The notes below the pieces were generated by a model that had not been told where the DNA came from, searched no databases, and was given only the letters and a program-made list of their open reading frames with translations. Shown piece after piece: positions 1 through 8,786 of a DNA stretch of 64,000 nt. This DNA is from Mucilaginibacter lappiensis. Lineage in GTDB: Bacteria > Bacteroidota > Bacteroidia > Sphingobacteriales > Sphingobacteriaceae. Position numbers and translations under genes: made by a program. Location: positions 124,001-188,000 of the forward strand of contig NZ_FTMG01000002.1 of NCBI RefSeq assembly GCF_900155965.1. Direction: 5' to 3'. Positions within the stretch are counted from its first letter, which is position 1. Each line of letters opens with the position of its first letter.

Positions 1-77
1 TCATGCACAGTAAAAGCTTTCATCAATACATAGAACATTAAGAAACCAGTTCATTGTATAGGTTTAAATTTCTCCGG

Positions 78-110
78 ATCATTACACTTAAAATTTATAA
101 GTGTAATGAT
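78..110. repeat. 13-bp perfect inverted repeat (hairpin)
   Basis: Positions 78-90 and 98-110 are exact reverse complements around a 7-nt AT loop. The hairpin lies 55 nt beyond the stop of the broken AraC gene, so it could end that transcript. Neither side has a clear T-run, so a terminator role is only inferred. Confidence 0.5.
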
Positions 111-164
111 TTACCTATCACAAAGCACTTTCTTCTGTATTAAGGGTATAATAGAACAGGATAT

Positions 165-1139
165 TTAATTTATTTGAGATGGGGAGATCCCATATTTCCT
201 TTTAAATGATTTACTGAAATGCTGAGGGGATGAATATCCGGTTTGGTAGGCAATTTCGCTGATGTTTAAATTTCTTTCGGCTAATAGAGTCAAAGACGCT
301 TCCAATCTTTTGTTAATAACAAAACCAATAACGGAAGTTTGGAATATTTCTCTGAACCCGTTCTTTAGTTTAAAGTCATTTATTCCAAACATTGTACAGA
401 TATCATGAAGATTTATCGGATTGGCATAATTCTTTTCTAAATATTCTTTTATACTATAGAGCTTGTCTCTTTCCGATGGTCTTTTAACAAATTTTTCATC
501 ATTATTCGTTTGCATGTTGGACAATAATACAAACAGCTCGTTTGATTTTGATTCCAATTATAATCTTTTCATTTCCTTTATATACTGGCATGTTAAGATG
601 CTATGGATACAATGATCAATTTCAGGCCTTATATGCAGCCAATTGTTTGAAAATATGACTGGCCTGTCTTTATAAACCTCTTCAGAAAATCCATTCATCA
701 CCATACACCCTTCATCCATAAGAGAAAAAAAACGTTTCCTGGTCAATTGTAAAGAGAACATTTCCGAAATGCCTTTTTCGTGTTTGACCTGTGTATTCAA
801 TTCTGAAGAATAAAGCAGATTATACTGGCCACTCTGAATAGAAAACTTTTTTCCTAGTTCATCGTAGGAAATCGCAGCTGGCCCTCTTCTGTTAAAGTAA
901 AATTTCACCGTATCTATATCATTTTTAATGTTATAGGTTACGATGTTATTAGTATTATTAAGAATACTGTTGGCTAAACGATATCCATCGAAATACCAAT
1001 TTTGAAAATTCATATTGGCATCCTGAAATTCAAAATCCTCATTCGTTTCTATGAGTTTATCTGAACACAATTTGTCTGTAGACAATTGGTTTGTATAAAA
1101 CACATTTTTTTTTACTTCGTGATTAAATATAATAGGCAT
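165..1139 (-). pseudogene. AraC-family transcriptional regulator interrupted by an in-frame stop
   Basis: Two adjacent open segments (558-1139 and 165-557) lie in the same frame and are separated only by a TAA at 558-560. Read through, they give about 324 codons, the usual size of a Bacteroidetes AraC regulator. The first 193 residues form the sensor half. The last roughly 100 residues hold the two helix-turn-helix motifs of AraC proteins, including a GYSSPQHFSKSFKRKYG-type second recognition helix near the C terminus. The second segment has no good start of its own (TTG directly after the stop). It is therefore most likely a gene killed by one nonsense change, unless the base is a sequencing error. 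Targets are unknown. Confidence 0.8.
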
Positions 1140-1392
1140 TTGGGAATTATTATAGTTTTCAGTTTATTAATCATTGATAAGGTCATTCATGAAATGACTT
1201 ACGGCCTTGGTATCTTCAATATATGTAAAGCATTCTAATATAGCAACTCTGACTAATAAAATAGTTATAAATTAAAAATAACCGCACTCCTTTTAACAGG
1301 TTAGGTAAACACCAAAAACTAAACCCCTTCGGACTTTTTCTATCCCGATATTGTAAGTTTTTATCCGGATTTTACCGTTGTAATCAGTCGAA

Positions 1393-1986
1393 ATGGTCGA
1401 ATTTTATCAACATGATTTATCTACAAATAATTTCACAGCAGATGAGCAGAACATGGAGGCAATGAGCAAAGGAAAAATATCTTTCAGGGAGGCTTGTCTT
1501 AAGGACATGCCTGCATTATCGGCATTGGCGAAAAAGGCATTCTGGGAGACGTTCACCGGACAGATGTCGGAAGATCACTTGCAGGCTTACATAGCCATTT
1601 CATTCAGTCAGGAAAAATTGATTCTTGAATGGGGAGAAGCGGTGAATACTTTCCTTATCGCATTTTTAGACCAGGAATTGGCCGGATATGCCAAAATTAG
1701 TACCCGACGAAAGTCAGACAGGCCCGAAAACGGGAAATATATTGAAATAGAAAGATTGTACCTGTTAAAACACCACCAGGGTAAGAAAATAGGAACAGCT
1801 TTAATGAATTGCTGCATTCAATACGCCCTGGACCATCATTTTGATCTGCTTTGGTTGAACGTCTGGGAACATAATACCGAGGCAATGAAATTTTACCAGG
1901 ATCGAGATTTTAAGATCGTTGATTGGTCAATCCTGATGCGGGGTGATACGCCTCAAAAGGGGATCTGGATGAAAAAGGCCTTGTAA
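1393..1986 (+). CDS. GNAT family N-acetyltransferase
   Basis: This is a cytoplasmic acetyl-CoA-dependent N-acetyltransferase of the GNAT fold; the substrate is unknown. The acetyl-CoA loop is visible as HHQGKKIGTALM around residues 126-137, preceded by the IEIERLYL strand. The C-terminal NVWEHNTEAMKFYQDRDF block is typical of PaiA/RimI-like acetyltransferases. The protein is clearly related to the acetyltransferase encoded at 5982-6509 (shared ETF, SFS, IEIER and WLxVWE blocks). The first 24-27 residues extend past the usual GNAT start, so translation may begin at the Met codons at 1453 or 1462. It stands alone between the broken AraC gene and a secreted NTF2-like protein. Confidence 0.85.
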   Translation: MVEFYQHDLSTNNFTADEQNMEAMSKGKISFREACLKDMPALSALAKKAFWETFTGQMSEDHLQAYIAISFSQEKLILEWGEAVNTFLIAFLDQELAGYAKISTRRKSDRPENGKYIEIERLYLLKHHQGKKIGTALMNCCIQYALDHHFDLLWLNVWEHNTEAMKFYQDRDFKIVDWSILMRGDTPQKGIWMKKAL

Positions 1987-2130
1987 CGCCTTTGCTTGCT
2001 GACTTTAGCCTATGGATTGGGTTGTTCAACTTATTTCTTTTGTTGGTGATAGGGATAAGCTTGAGCGCTTTGAACATGCTGCAATTGACGATCATCCTTT
2101 TATAACTAATTAATATAAAACAAAATTCTT

Positions 2131-2913
2131 ATGAAAAAATCACTGTTATTACTATTCTTAACTTCTTATTCTCTTATTCCAAACTTTTTTTTTCAGTTTC
2201 AAGGTTTGAATCATTCCGTGATATGTCGAAGTGGAAAGATTCGGCAAAGTAATGCCTCTACCGATGAAAAGGAAATACTAACCATTACACAGGCACTGTT
2301 AGATGCCATAGTAACCGGAGATAAAACAGTTTGGGCAAAATATATGGCAGACGATGGATTTATTACCGAGGAAGATGGCGTAGTCAGGACTAAAACGGCG
2401 CAGCTGTCATTTATGAAACCCACTGATAAGCCGTTTAAGAGAAAGATCATACTGACCACCCCTACCCTAAGAAGATTTGAAAATACCATGGTTTTGTTTA
2501 TTGTACCAAAAGAGCAGGTGGCAGTAAACGGACAGTTGATCAACACGGCTTACAACGAAACAGATGTTTTTGTTAAAAATCATGGTCATTGGCAATTATT
2601 ATCTTCTCACGTGGCAGAAATTCTTTCGGTGCCAAACGCTATCATCCAGGAACCATCAATTTTGGCCACTTATACCGGAACTTATCAGTTAACTGATGGC
2701 ATTTCTTACTTGATATCGATGCAAAACGGCAAGTTAATGGAACAACGTACCGGCAGAGCCCCACAGGAACTTCTGGGCGAGAGCCCGGATGTTTTCTTTA
2801 CAAAAGCGCAATTGCCTCACCGAAAAATATTTATTAAAGATCAAACAGGTAAGGTTATAAGCATGATTGACAGGCGGGCAGGCAACGATCTGACCTGGAA
2901 GAAAGTGATGTAA
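2131..2913 (+). CDS. secreted NTF2-like (DUF4440-type) protein
   Basis: The N terminus has a Lys-Lys start and a hydrophobic stretch (residues about 4-25), read as a signal peptide. Residues about 45-165 resemble the SnoaL/DUF4440 NTF2-like fold: an ITQALLDAIVTGD helix, then WAKYMADDGFITEEDG, and a final GHWQLLSSHV strand. Residues about 178-255 look like the small beta-rich domain that often follows beta-lactamase-like or NTF2 domains in Bacteroidetes (YTGTYQLTDG start). No catalytic residues can be assigned. The neighbouring MFS gene begins 250 bp downstream, so it is probably monocistronic. Confidence 0.65.
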   Translation: MKKSLLLLFLTSYSLIPNFFFQFQGLNHSVICRSGKIRQSNASTDEKEILTITQALLDAIVTGDKTVWAKYMADDGFITEEDGVVRTKTAQLSFMKPTDKPFKRKIILTTPTLRRFENTMVLFIVPKEQVAVNGQLINTAYNETDVFVKNHGHWQLLSSHVAEILSVPNAIIQEPSILATYTGTYQLTDGISYLISMQNGKLMEQRTGRAPQELLGESPDVFFTKAQLPHRKIFIKDQTGKVISMIDRRAGNDLTWKKVM

Positions 2914-3163
2914 TAGCTATTCAAAAGCAGGGACATAATTTATAACAGGTTTGCAATTGTTGAGTTCAAAGTATGGCTTGTTCATGAACTTATGTAATTT
3001 CCTGACCTATGATCTTGCCGCCATATAATAGGGCTTTCCTGGGAAAAACTTGAAGAGTGATTACAAATAAAAGCAAAATTGTTGTCCACTGCTACTCAAA
3101 AGAATTTGATCAAAGATACCCTGTAGCTACTCATAGGTATCAACGATGTATAACCAGTAAAAC

Positions 3164-4555
3164 ATGCGTACTTTTGATAACAAAGGAATACTAAGGTTTA
3201 TGACTCCCTTGGTGTTGGGCAATATGCTCAACCCGCTTAATTCCACGATGCTGGCAACAGCTATAGTGCCTATTTGCAGCGCTTTTAAGCAGGACATTGG
3301 AACCGGAGCCTTATTAATTGTTCCACTATATCTTACTTCCGCAATCGGGCAACCTTTAATGGGCCGTTTGGCAGATCTCTTTAGTGCAAAAAAAATCAAC
3401 CTCCTTGGGTTTATATTAATATTGATCTCTGCCCTGATCGGAGTCTATGCGCAGAATTTCATATGGCTGGTCGTTTCCCGTATAGTATTGGGATTTGGAT
3501 CCTCTGCAGCATACCCATCCTCTATTACCCTTATCCGGCAAAGATACAGGGCTTTAAATATTGAAGTACCTGGAAAGGCACTTGGAACTATTGCAATCGC
3601 CTCACAGGTATCCCTCGCTTTTGGCCCATTTCTTGGTGGAATACTAACCGAAAATTTTGGTTGGAAAGGAATTTTCTTTGTCAATATACCATTGGTGATT
3701 TTGGCCCTGATCTTATCAAAAAACGGAACCGGTATACCGGAGCATAAAGCGCCGATCAAAACTTCAGGGCAATTAATTAAAGAGCTGGATTTATCCGGGG
3801 CATTTTTCTTCAGTGCTTTTCTGATCCTCTTTTTACTTACGCTACTTTACCCAACCTATCTGCTCCTACAGCTTCCTTTAATTATGATTTCATTGTCGTT
3901 ATTTATCAGAACCGAGCTCAGACGGGCAAAGCCATTTATCAATGTAAGACTTCTTACAACCAATTTGTCTTTGAGTATAACGTTTATGCGCCAGATCGCT
4001 ATCAGCTTTGTGATGTATCTGGTGCTTTATGGATTACCCCAATGGCTGGAGCAATCAAAAAATATAAACCCCTCCAAGGTGGGATTAATGATGCTGCCTC
4101 TTTCCTTTGCTGCTATAATTACCAGTCTGTTGGTGTCCAAGTATAAAAATTATATGAGATTGCTAACCTTTGGAACCTTTAATATTGTTGCTACATCTGC
4201 CGTTTTATTTTTAATGAATACTCAGAGTACAAATGTGATCATTATTGGGACATCAATGCTATTAGGAATAGCTTTGGGTTTGCTAACCATAGCTAACCAG
4301 GCCACTTTATATGCGGAAGCCGCCGATGACCAGGTTGGGGTTTCTTTTGGCCTATACCGCACAGTGGGTTATATAGGCGCAATAATAGCAGGTTCAAGGC
4401 TTAAGCATGAATTCCGGACAGGGGCCACTGATTCAGGGTTACATGTATTGGCTGCATACGCATTAGTAGCTTCAGGGATAATCATACTCTTTATCATACC
4501 CGCTTTAAGAAAACAATGGAAAAACAGAACAGAAAAACTAGAAACAATAAATTAG
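3164..4555 (+). CDS. MFS drug-resistance-type transporter (DHA2-like)
   Basis: The 463-residue protein is hydrophobic throughout, with 12-14 predicted membrane helices. It carries a GRLADLFSAKK loop between helices 2 and 3 (MFS motif A) and a GPFLGGIL segment in helix 5 (antiporter motif C). These point to a proton-coupled inner-membrane exporter of the EmrB/QacA kind. Substrates cannot be read from sequence. The gene stands alone, 250 bp after the NTF2-like gene, and is followed by the remnant of a lipoprotein gene. Confidence 0.85.
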   Translation: MRTFDNKGILRFMTPLVLGNMLNPLNSTMLATAIVPICSAFKQDIGTGALLIVPLYLTSAIGQPLMGRLADLFSAKKINLLGFILILISALIGVYAQNFIWLVVSRIVLGFGSSAAYPSSITLIRQRYRALNIEVPGKALGTIAIASQVSLAFGPFLGGILTENFGWKGIFFVNIPLVILALILSKNGTGIPEHKAPIKTSGQLIKELDLSGAFFFSAFLILFLLTLLYPTYLLLQLPLIMISLSLFIRTELRRAKPFINVRLLTTNLSLSITFMRQIAISFVMYLVLYGLPQWLEQSKNINPSKVGLMMLPLSFAAIITSLLVSKYKNYMRLLTFGTFNIVATSAVLFLMNTQSTNVIIIGTSMLLGIALGLLTIANQATLYAEAADDQVGVSFGLYRTVGYIGAIIAGSRLKHEFRTGATDSGLHVLAAYALVASGIIILFIIPALRKQWKNRTEKLETIN

Positions 4556-4671
4556 GGTCAACCGATGGTAACTTATTATCGACTGGCATAGAATTTAGAT
4601 CCGGGTTACCTGGATATTATGACAATAATGCCAATACACTTTCGTTTTGCAACAAAAAAATTACTTAAAAT

Positions 4672-5045
4672 ATGAAAAAATACTTTGTTGTCCTGTTGAT
4701 AGCAGGTCTTATTGCTTGCAAAAAAAATGGGGCAGGCATCGCTCCTGAAAAAGTGAATATTCCTGAAAAAGTGAGTGTAATTGAGCATGCAAACATTGAT
4801 TATAGGCAAGAGATGCGTGGTTTCGTTATTGGAATAAGTAAATATGCTAAGCAAATTAATTCCAATTTTTAAATAATACCACAAAATGGTATTCAACTGA
4901 TAACAACAGACGGTAAGCATTCGGGGCCTTTAAGTACAGCTTACTTAAACGCAATTGATGGCAACGGTCAGGAAGATTTATATTTTGGTTATGAGAATGA
5001 TAATGAACCAACTGATGCAGGGGTAACCACTTACCTGAAAAGCAC
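4672..5045 (+). pseudogene. truncated GH114-like (MJ1477/TM1410 family) lipoprotein
   Basis: The first 66 codons encode a lipoprotein signal (LLIAGLIACKK, lipobox Cys16) and an MRGFVIGISKYAK segment, then hit TAA at 4870-4872. The same frame continues with IIPQNG, SGPLSTAYLNAIDG and DLYFGYENDNEPTDAG, which I recognise from the MJ1477/TM1410 putative glycosidase family (GH114-like). The homology stops where the convergent LysR gene begins, so most of the catalytic domain is gone. The gene therefore has both a premature stop and a 3' deletion. The family call is from memory. Confidence 0.6.
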
Positions 5046-5909
5046 CTACTGTAAGACCAATTTTAACACATTGGAAAGTACCGGGTTATGGTCATCTGCT
5101 CTCCAGTTAATGAATAGATCAGTTTTAAAAGGAAGCCTGATGAATCGCAATCCCGGACTCTCATGATACATGTAGGAATCTGGTAATATGGCTATACCAA
5201 GCCCTTTCCGAATCAATGCAATGGTCGTCGATCCGAATTCAGAATGCAGATAATCGTCGGGTACGACATCAAAAGACCTGAACATCTGCTGGATGATGTC
5301 ACTGTAGCTGCTGTCCTCATTTTTTATCGGGAGTATAAATTTTTGTTGAGCAAGAGTCTCTTTAGAAAGATCTTCTATAGTATGGTAAAAGTGATTCTCC
5401 GGAACTACAATTGATAAATGATCACTGTGAATTTTTTCTGATCTTATTCTCGGGGCATTATTAAAGTCCCTTGTAATAGCAAAATCGATCTTATAATTGC
5501 TGAGAAACTCTTGCTGGTTTTCATATCGCAGCTGCACTAACTCCATTTGAAGTTTAGGAAATGTATTAGAAATACGAGCAATTATATCCGGTATTATAGA
5601 ACCTGAAATTGAATCCGGATGCGCAATTCTTATCATACCGCTTTCCCCTAAATGCATCTGGCGGGCAGACTGATGAATAAACTCAAGCTCGTTCAATTTC
5701 ACTTCCCACTTTTCCTTCAAAAATTCACCTGACGATGTCAGTTTAACATTACGCTTATTACGCTCGAATAATTGAACTCCTAACTCACGCTCTAAAGACT
5801 GAATATGACGACTGAGGGCGGATTGTGTGATGTTCATCTTTCCAGCCGTATTCCAAAAATGAAGTTCCTTTGTTAATGCTAAAAAGTATTTGATCTGTTG
5901 CAAGTGCAT
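5046..5909 (-). CDS. LysR-family transcriptional regulator
   Basis: Residues 1-60 form the LysR winged helix-turn-helix (LQQIKYFLALTKELHF, then MNITQSALSRHIQSLERELG). Residues about 90-287 form the periplasmic-binding-like effector domain. At 287 aa the length is normal. It is divergent from the GNAT gene at 5982, with only 72 bp between them. Palindromes overlap its start codon, so it probably regulates itself and that acetyltransferase. The inducer is unknown. Its 3' end abuts the decayed GH114-like gene, which marks a rearrangement point. Confidence 0.9.
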   Translation of the reverse strand: MHLQQIKYFLALTKELHFWNTAGKMNITQSALSRHIQSLERELGVQLFERNKRNVKLTSSGEFLKEKWEVKLNELEFIHQSARQMHLGESGMIRIAHPDSISGSIIPDIIARISNTFPKLQMELVQLRYENQQEFLSNYKIDFAITRDFNNAPRIRSEKIHSDHLSIVVPENHFYHTIEDLSKETLAQQKFILPIKNEDSSYSDIIQQMFRSFDVVPDDYLHSEFGSTTIALIRKGLGIAILPDSYMYHESPGLRFIRLPFKTDLFINWRADDHNPVLSNVLKLVLQ

Positions 5910-5929
5910 TAATGCAATATACGCATTAA
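5905..5929. promoter_or_regulatory. nested palindromes at the lysR start (probable operator)
   Basis: A perfect 12-bp palindrome TGCATTAATGCA (5905-5916) overlaps a 7-bp perfect inverted repeat, TTAATGC-N7-GCATTAA (5909-5929). Both cover the lysR start codon, and the second contains a T-N11-A pattern of LysR boxes. Autoregulation is inferred from this placement. Confidence 0.5.
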
Positions 5930-5946
5930 TAGATGAGAAATTAGCA

Positions 5947-5977
5947 TTTTATCACATTTGATACCCTGGTAAATTTG
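5947..5977 (+). promoter_or_regulatory. Bacteroidetes-type promoter of the GNAT gene
   Basis: TAAATTTG at 5970-5977 matches the Bacteroidetes -7 consensus TAnnTTTG. The -33 position 19 nt upstream reads TTTT instead of TTTG. The ATG at 5982 follows only 4 nt after the -7 box, which suggests a leaderless transcript. Confidence 0.5.
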
Positions 5978-5981
5978 TACT

Positions 5982-6509
5982 ATGGAGAACTTAAAAATTG
6001 ATCACGTAAAACTGGACGACGTTGTACAGCTTCAAAATATAGGCAGACAAACCTTTACTGAGACCTTTTCAGCCGTTAATACCGAGGAAAACATGGCGAA
6101 ATATATTGAAGTGAGTTTTTCTTTAGGTACACTAGCTGCCGAACTGAGCAATAAATTGTCACAGTTTTATTTTGCAGTCCTGGATGGTGAGGTTATAGGT
6201 TATCTAAAGTTAAACTTCGGGCAGGCTCAAACAGAAATTAAAGATAACAATGCGCTGGAAATTGAACGGATATATGTATCGAAGGAATTTCAAGGGAAGA
6301 AGGTTGGTCAGCTACTATACAATAAGGCGATCCAGATCGCCCAACAAGTAGGTGTCAACCATGTATGGCTTGGCGTTTGGGAAAAAAATCACAAGGCGAT
6401 TAGTTTCTATAAGAAAAACGGTTTTATGGAGTTCGACAGGCATATCTTCAAGTTAGGTACGGATGACCAAATTGATATTATGATGAAAAATGTCTTAAAA
6501 AACGAATGA
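5982..6509 (+). CDS. GNAT family N-acetyltransferase
   Basis: This 175-aa GNAT protein has the acetyl-CoA loop QGKKVGQLLYNKA (about residues 106-118) after the LEIERIYV strand. The C-terminal WLGVWEKNHKAISFYKKNGF block is typical of PaiA/RimI-like enzymes. It resembles the protein encoded at 1393-1986 along its whole length, so the two are paralogues or separate acquisitions. It is divergent from the LysR gene, the classic layout for a LysR target. The substrate is unknown; polyamines are one possibility for PaiA relatives, but nothing here proves that. Confidence 0.88.
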   Translation: MENLKIDHVKLDDVVQLQNIGRQTFTETFSAVNTEENMAKYIEVSFSLGTLAAELSNKLSQFYFAVLDGEVIGYLKLNFGQAQTEIKDNNALEIERIYVSKEFQGKKVGQLLYNKAIQIAQQVGVNHVWLGVWEKNHKAISFYKKNGFMEFDRHIFKLGTDDQIDIMMKNVLKNE

Positions 6510-6745
6510 GACACCTTCAAAATCATAATTTGATTATATCGAATATGGATACTATTTATAACGTATTTCAACACATCCCAATTTTCTCCAAAGCAGATGC
6601 AATTATGGCTCATAATAGTCCTATTTTTGTCAATTCGTTTTATTTTGGTTGATGATCGCCAAATCTACCAAACCACTGAAGGAATAGGTCAACCTGACAT
6701 TTTAGGGTTGTTATTTAGCGGACAATTAATTTATTTTACGCCGAA

Positions 6746-7189
6746 ATGAACGAGCAAGAATTGAACGTGAAAGACCTCAGCAGGTTTTTAACCGCCCAGG
6801 AGCGGGATTATGCAACAGCACTGGCTGAAATCCAAAATGGAAGGAAACGCAGCCACTGGATGTGGTATATCTTTCCACAGATTGCCGGTTTAGGCAACAG
6901 CGAAACGTCTAAGTTCTACGCGCTCAAAAACAGGCAGGAGGCTGAAGCCTATCTCAGCCACTCGGTATTAGGACGGCGGCTGGTCGAAATATCCAACGCC
7001 CTTATCCACTTGGAAGATAACCACGCTACGCGGATATTCGGCAGTCCGGATGACCTGAAACTCAAATCATCCATGACCTTGTTTAACGCACTGACCGACA
7101 CCGATCCTATATTTTCTCAAGTATTAGCCAAATTCTATAACGGGATTCGCGACTGGGAGACATTACGGCTACTGGATGAAAGCAAATAA
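6746..7189 (+). CDS. DUF1810 domain protein
   Basis: At 147 aa this matches the full length of DUF1810 proteins. The family hallmarks are GRKRSHWMWYIFPQIAGLG (about residues 33-51), FYALKNRQEAEAYL and DDLKLKSSMTLF. It has no signal peptide and is presumably cytoplasmic. The biochemical role of the family is unknown to me. It starts a run of small plus-strand genes and fragments. Confidence 0.85.
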   Translation: MNEQELNVKDLSRFLTAQERDYATALAEIQNGRKRSHWMWYIFPQIAGLGNSETSKFYALKNRQEAEAYLSHSVLGRRLVEISNALIHLEDNHATRIFGSPDDLKLKSSMTLFNALTDTDPIFSQVLAKFYNGIRDWETLRLLDESK

Positions 7190-7256
7190 CATCATCACAA
7201 GCTGCTATGCCGATATTTACACATAATGTTATCTTTAATCCATAGACGAACCAATA

Positions 7257-7499
7257 TTGCTGCTTGTAGCTCACAAGGGGAAAGAATTAGAAATTGAAAT
7301 GCGCTTACAGCAGGGCTATATCCCCCGGGCGGAAGCCATTTTTGATGGCACTCCACTTATTTTTGAAACCGACGATTCGGCGCAATACCGCGCCCTGTTA
7401 GTTTGGAGGAGGTCGAAAAAAGTAGACAACTCAATGCTGGATTGCTGTAAGCTGCCGCAGGCCAGTTGGAAAAGGTATTTTGCTATGTTTTATAAGTGA
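7257..7499 (+). pseudogene. small hypothetical protein with probable frameshift
   Basis: The first about 50 codons, from a TTG start, read as a plausible small protein (HKGKELEIEMRL, FDGTPLIFETDDSAQYRALL). The last 30 codons become Trp/Lys/Cys-rich. In a neighbouring frame over the same bases the sequence reads VSLEEVEKSRQLNAGLL then a stop then AAAGQLEKVF, which fits the expected C terminus of such a protein better. A frameshift near 7405 plus a stop is the likely explanation. I do not recognise a named family. Confidence 0.4.
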
Positions 7500-7517
7500 A
7501 TCAAAGATCATTAATTA

Positions 7518-7880
7518 ATGATAAAATCCATGAAAGTTAAACGCATTACAGTAAACATCGCCACGGAGGATATTGGAAAAGCGAAACAGTTCTACCAGGA
7601 TATCCTCAACTTGGAAGTGCTTATGGATCATGGTTGGATAGTGACTTACGGTTCCGCTGAACAGATGGACGTACAGATCAGCTTCGCCAGTGAAGGTGGC
7701 AATAGTACAAGGGTTCCCGATCTCTCCATTGAAGTCGATGAGGTAGACATGGCCTATGACCAATTAAAAACGGCCGGTTTTGTTATCGAATATGAGCTGA
7801 CTAATGAACCTTGGGGCGTACGCCGTTTTTATGTCCGCGACCCTTTCGGCAGGCTCGTCAATATTTTATCACATCTTTAA
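7518..7880 (+). CDS. VOC (glyoxalase/bleomycin-resistance fold) protein
   Basis: This 120-aa single-domain VOC protein has the first beta-alpha-beta module KVKRITVNIATEDIGKAKQFYQDILNLEV-like at residues 5-33. The closing GVRRFYVRDPFGRLVNIL block sits near the C terminus, with the RDPFG turn typical of glyoxalase/bleomycin-resistance proteins. Translation may start at 7518 or at the Met at 7530. The substrate is unknown. An intact gene among fragments, it is followed directly by a decayed histidine kinase end. Confidence 0.85.
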   Translation: MIKSMKVKRITVNIATEDIGKAKQFYQDILNLEVLMDHGWIVTYGSAEQMDVQISFASEGGNSTRVPDLSIEVDEVDMAYDQLKTAGFVIEYELTNEPWGVRRFYVRDPFGRLVNILSHL

Positions 7881-7935
7881 TACTTCCTTAGCTCTTGTTT
7901 ACCTTTCAGTTTAACATCTGCTTTGTACCTGCGGG

Positions 7936-8247
7936 CAACCCAATCTGATCAGCAACGCCATCAAATACTCAAAAAAAGGAACGGTGATCGAGGTTAAATG
8001 TGAAATATTGGGTAATACAGCCCGGGTAAGTATCCAGGACCAGAGTATCGGCATCAGGCCCAATGATATCGAAAAACTTTTTGAGCGCTATTACCGGGTC
8101 GACGAAATAAATGCAAAACACATTTCCGGTTTCGGCATCGGATTATACCTTAGCGCGGAAATTATACAGCGGCATGATGGCCGTATTTGGGTGGAAAGTG
8201 AAATAGGCAAAGGTTCAACGTTTTATTTTAGCCTGCCTTTAACGTAG
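7936..8247 (+). pseudogene. C-terminal fragment of a sensor histidine kinase
   Basis: The frame is open from 7915 and becomes kinase-like at about 7936. It shows NLISNAIKYSKKG (the N box), RVSIQDQSIGIRPNDIEKLFERYYRVD (a G1-like region with D-Q-S in place of the usual D-x-G), SGFGIGLYL (the G2 box) and GSTFYFSLPL. The dimerisation, phosphoacceptor and sensor parts are absent and no proper start exists. Only the ATP-binding half survives, so the gene cannot act as a kinase. It may be a relic of a partner for the response regulator at 8787. Confidence 0.75.
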
Positions 8248-8320
8248 CTATGTGTAAATGAGCAATTCGAGTCTTTTCAAATAATAAGACAACACTTGCC
8301 TGCTGTCGTGGGACAGCCGG

Positions 8321-8611
8321 ATGAATTGTGATGTTTCCCGCGTAGATGCGATCCGCTTTCCCCCAAGAATCCGCCCGAGAACGCTGATCCTCCAGGGAGC
8401 TGCAGACCCTGTTATGCCGTTAACGGCTATCAATACTTTTCTTCAAAATGTGAAAAAATTGCATTGGCCTATACAATACGCAGAATTTCCTCATGCAGGC
8501 CATAATGAATCATGGACGACCGATGCATCCCGATATGAAACTATAGTAGCAAAATTCCTATCATCGATTAAAATAGTGAGCACAATTAATATCTCACATA
8601 AAAAGGGATAA
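8321..8611 (+). pseudogene. C-terminal fragment of an alpha/beta hydrolase
   Basis: The 96-codon segment begins inside a hydrolase: RPRTLILQGAADPVMPLTAI carries the acid residue (Asp after GAA) and EFPHAGHNESW carries the catalytic His. The nucleophile elbow GxSxG and the whole N-terminal half are missing. The homology starts abruptly around 8330. It is therefore a remnant and not an active enzyme, one of several truncated gene ends in this stretch. Confidence 0.65.
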
Positions 8612-8786
8612 GGTAATGTACGCTCAAGTGGACCGCTATTTCAGATAGGGAATGATGTATAATTTAGAAGTGTTCAGACGGACAATTGTTTGATATTAAA
8701 TAACTACCTTAGCGCGACCCCAGAAATTGCATTGTGCGCTTAGGAAATGTTCCATTCTTTTTTTGGCTTCATTAAACCGCCACCAA

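Noticed and set aside
1..54. Short minus-strand frame ending at position 1
   Set aside because: Only 17 codons with a stop close upstream; no evidence for a gene.
6545..6652. 36-codon frame between the GNAT and DUF1810 genes
   Set aside because: No recognisable motif or ribosome site; too short to support.
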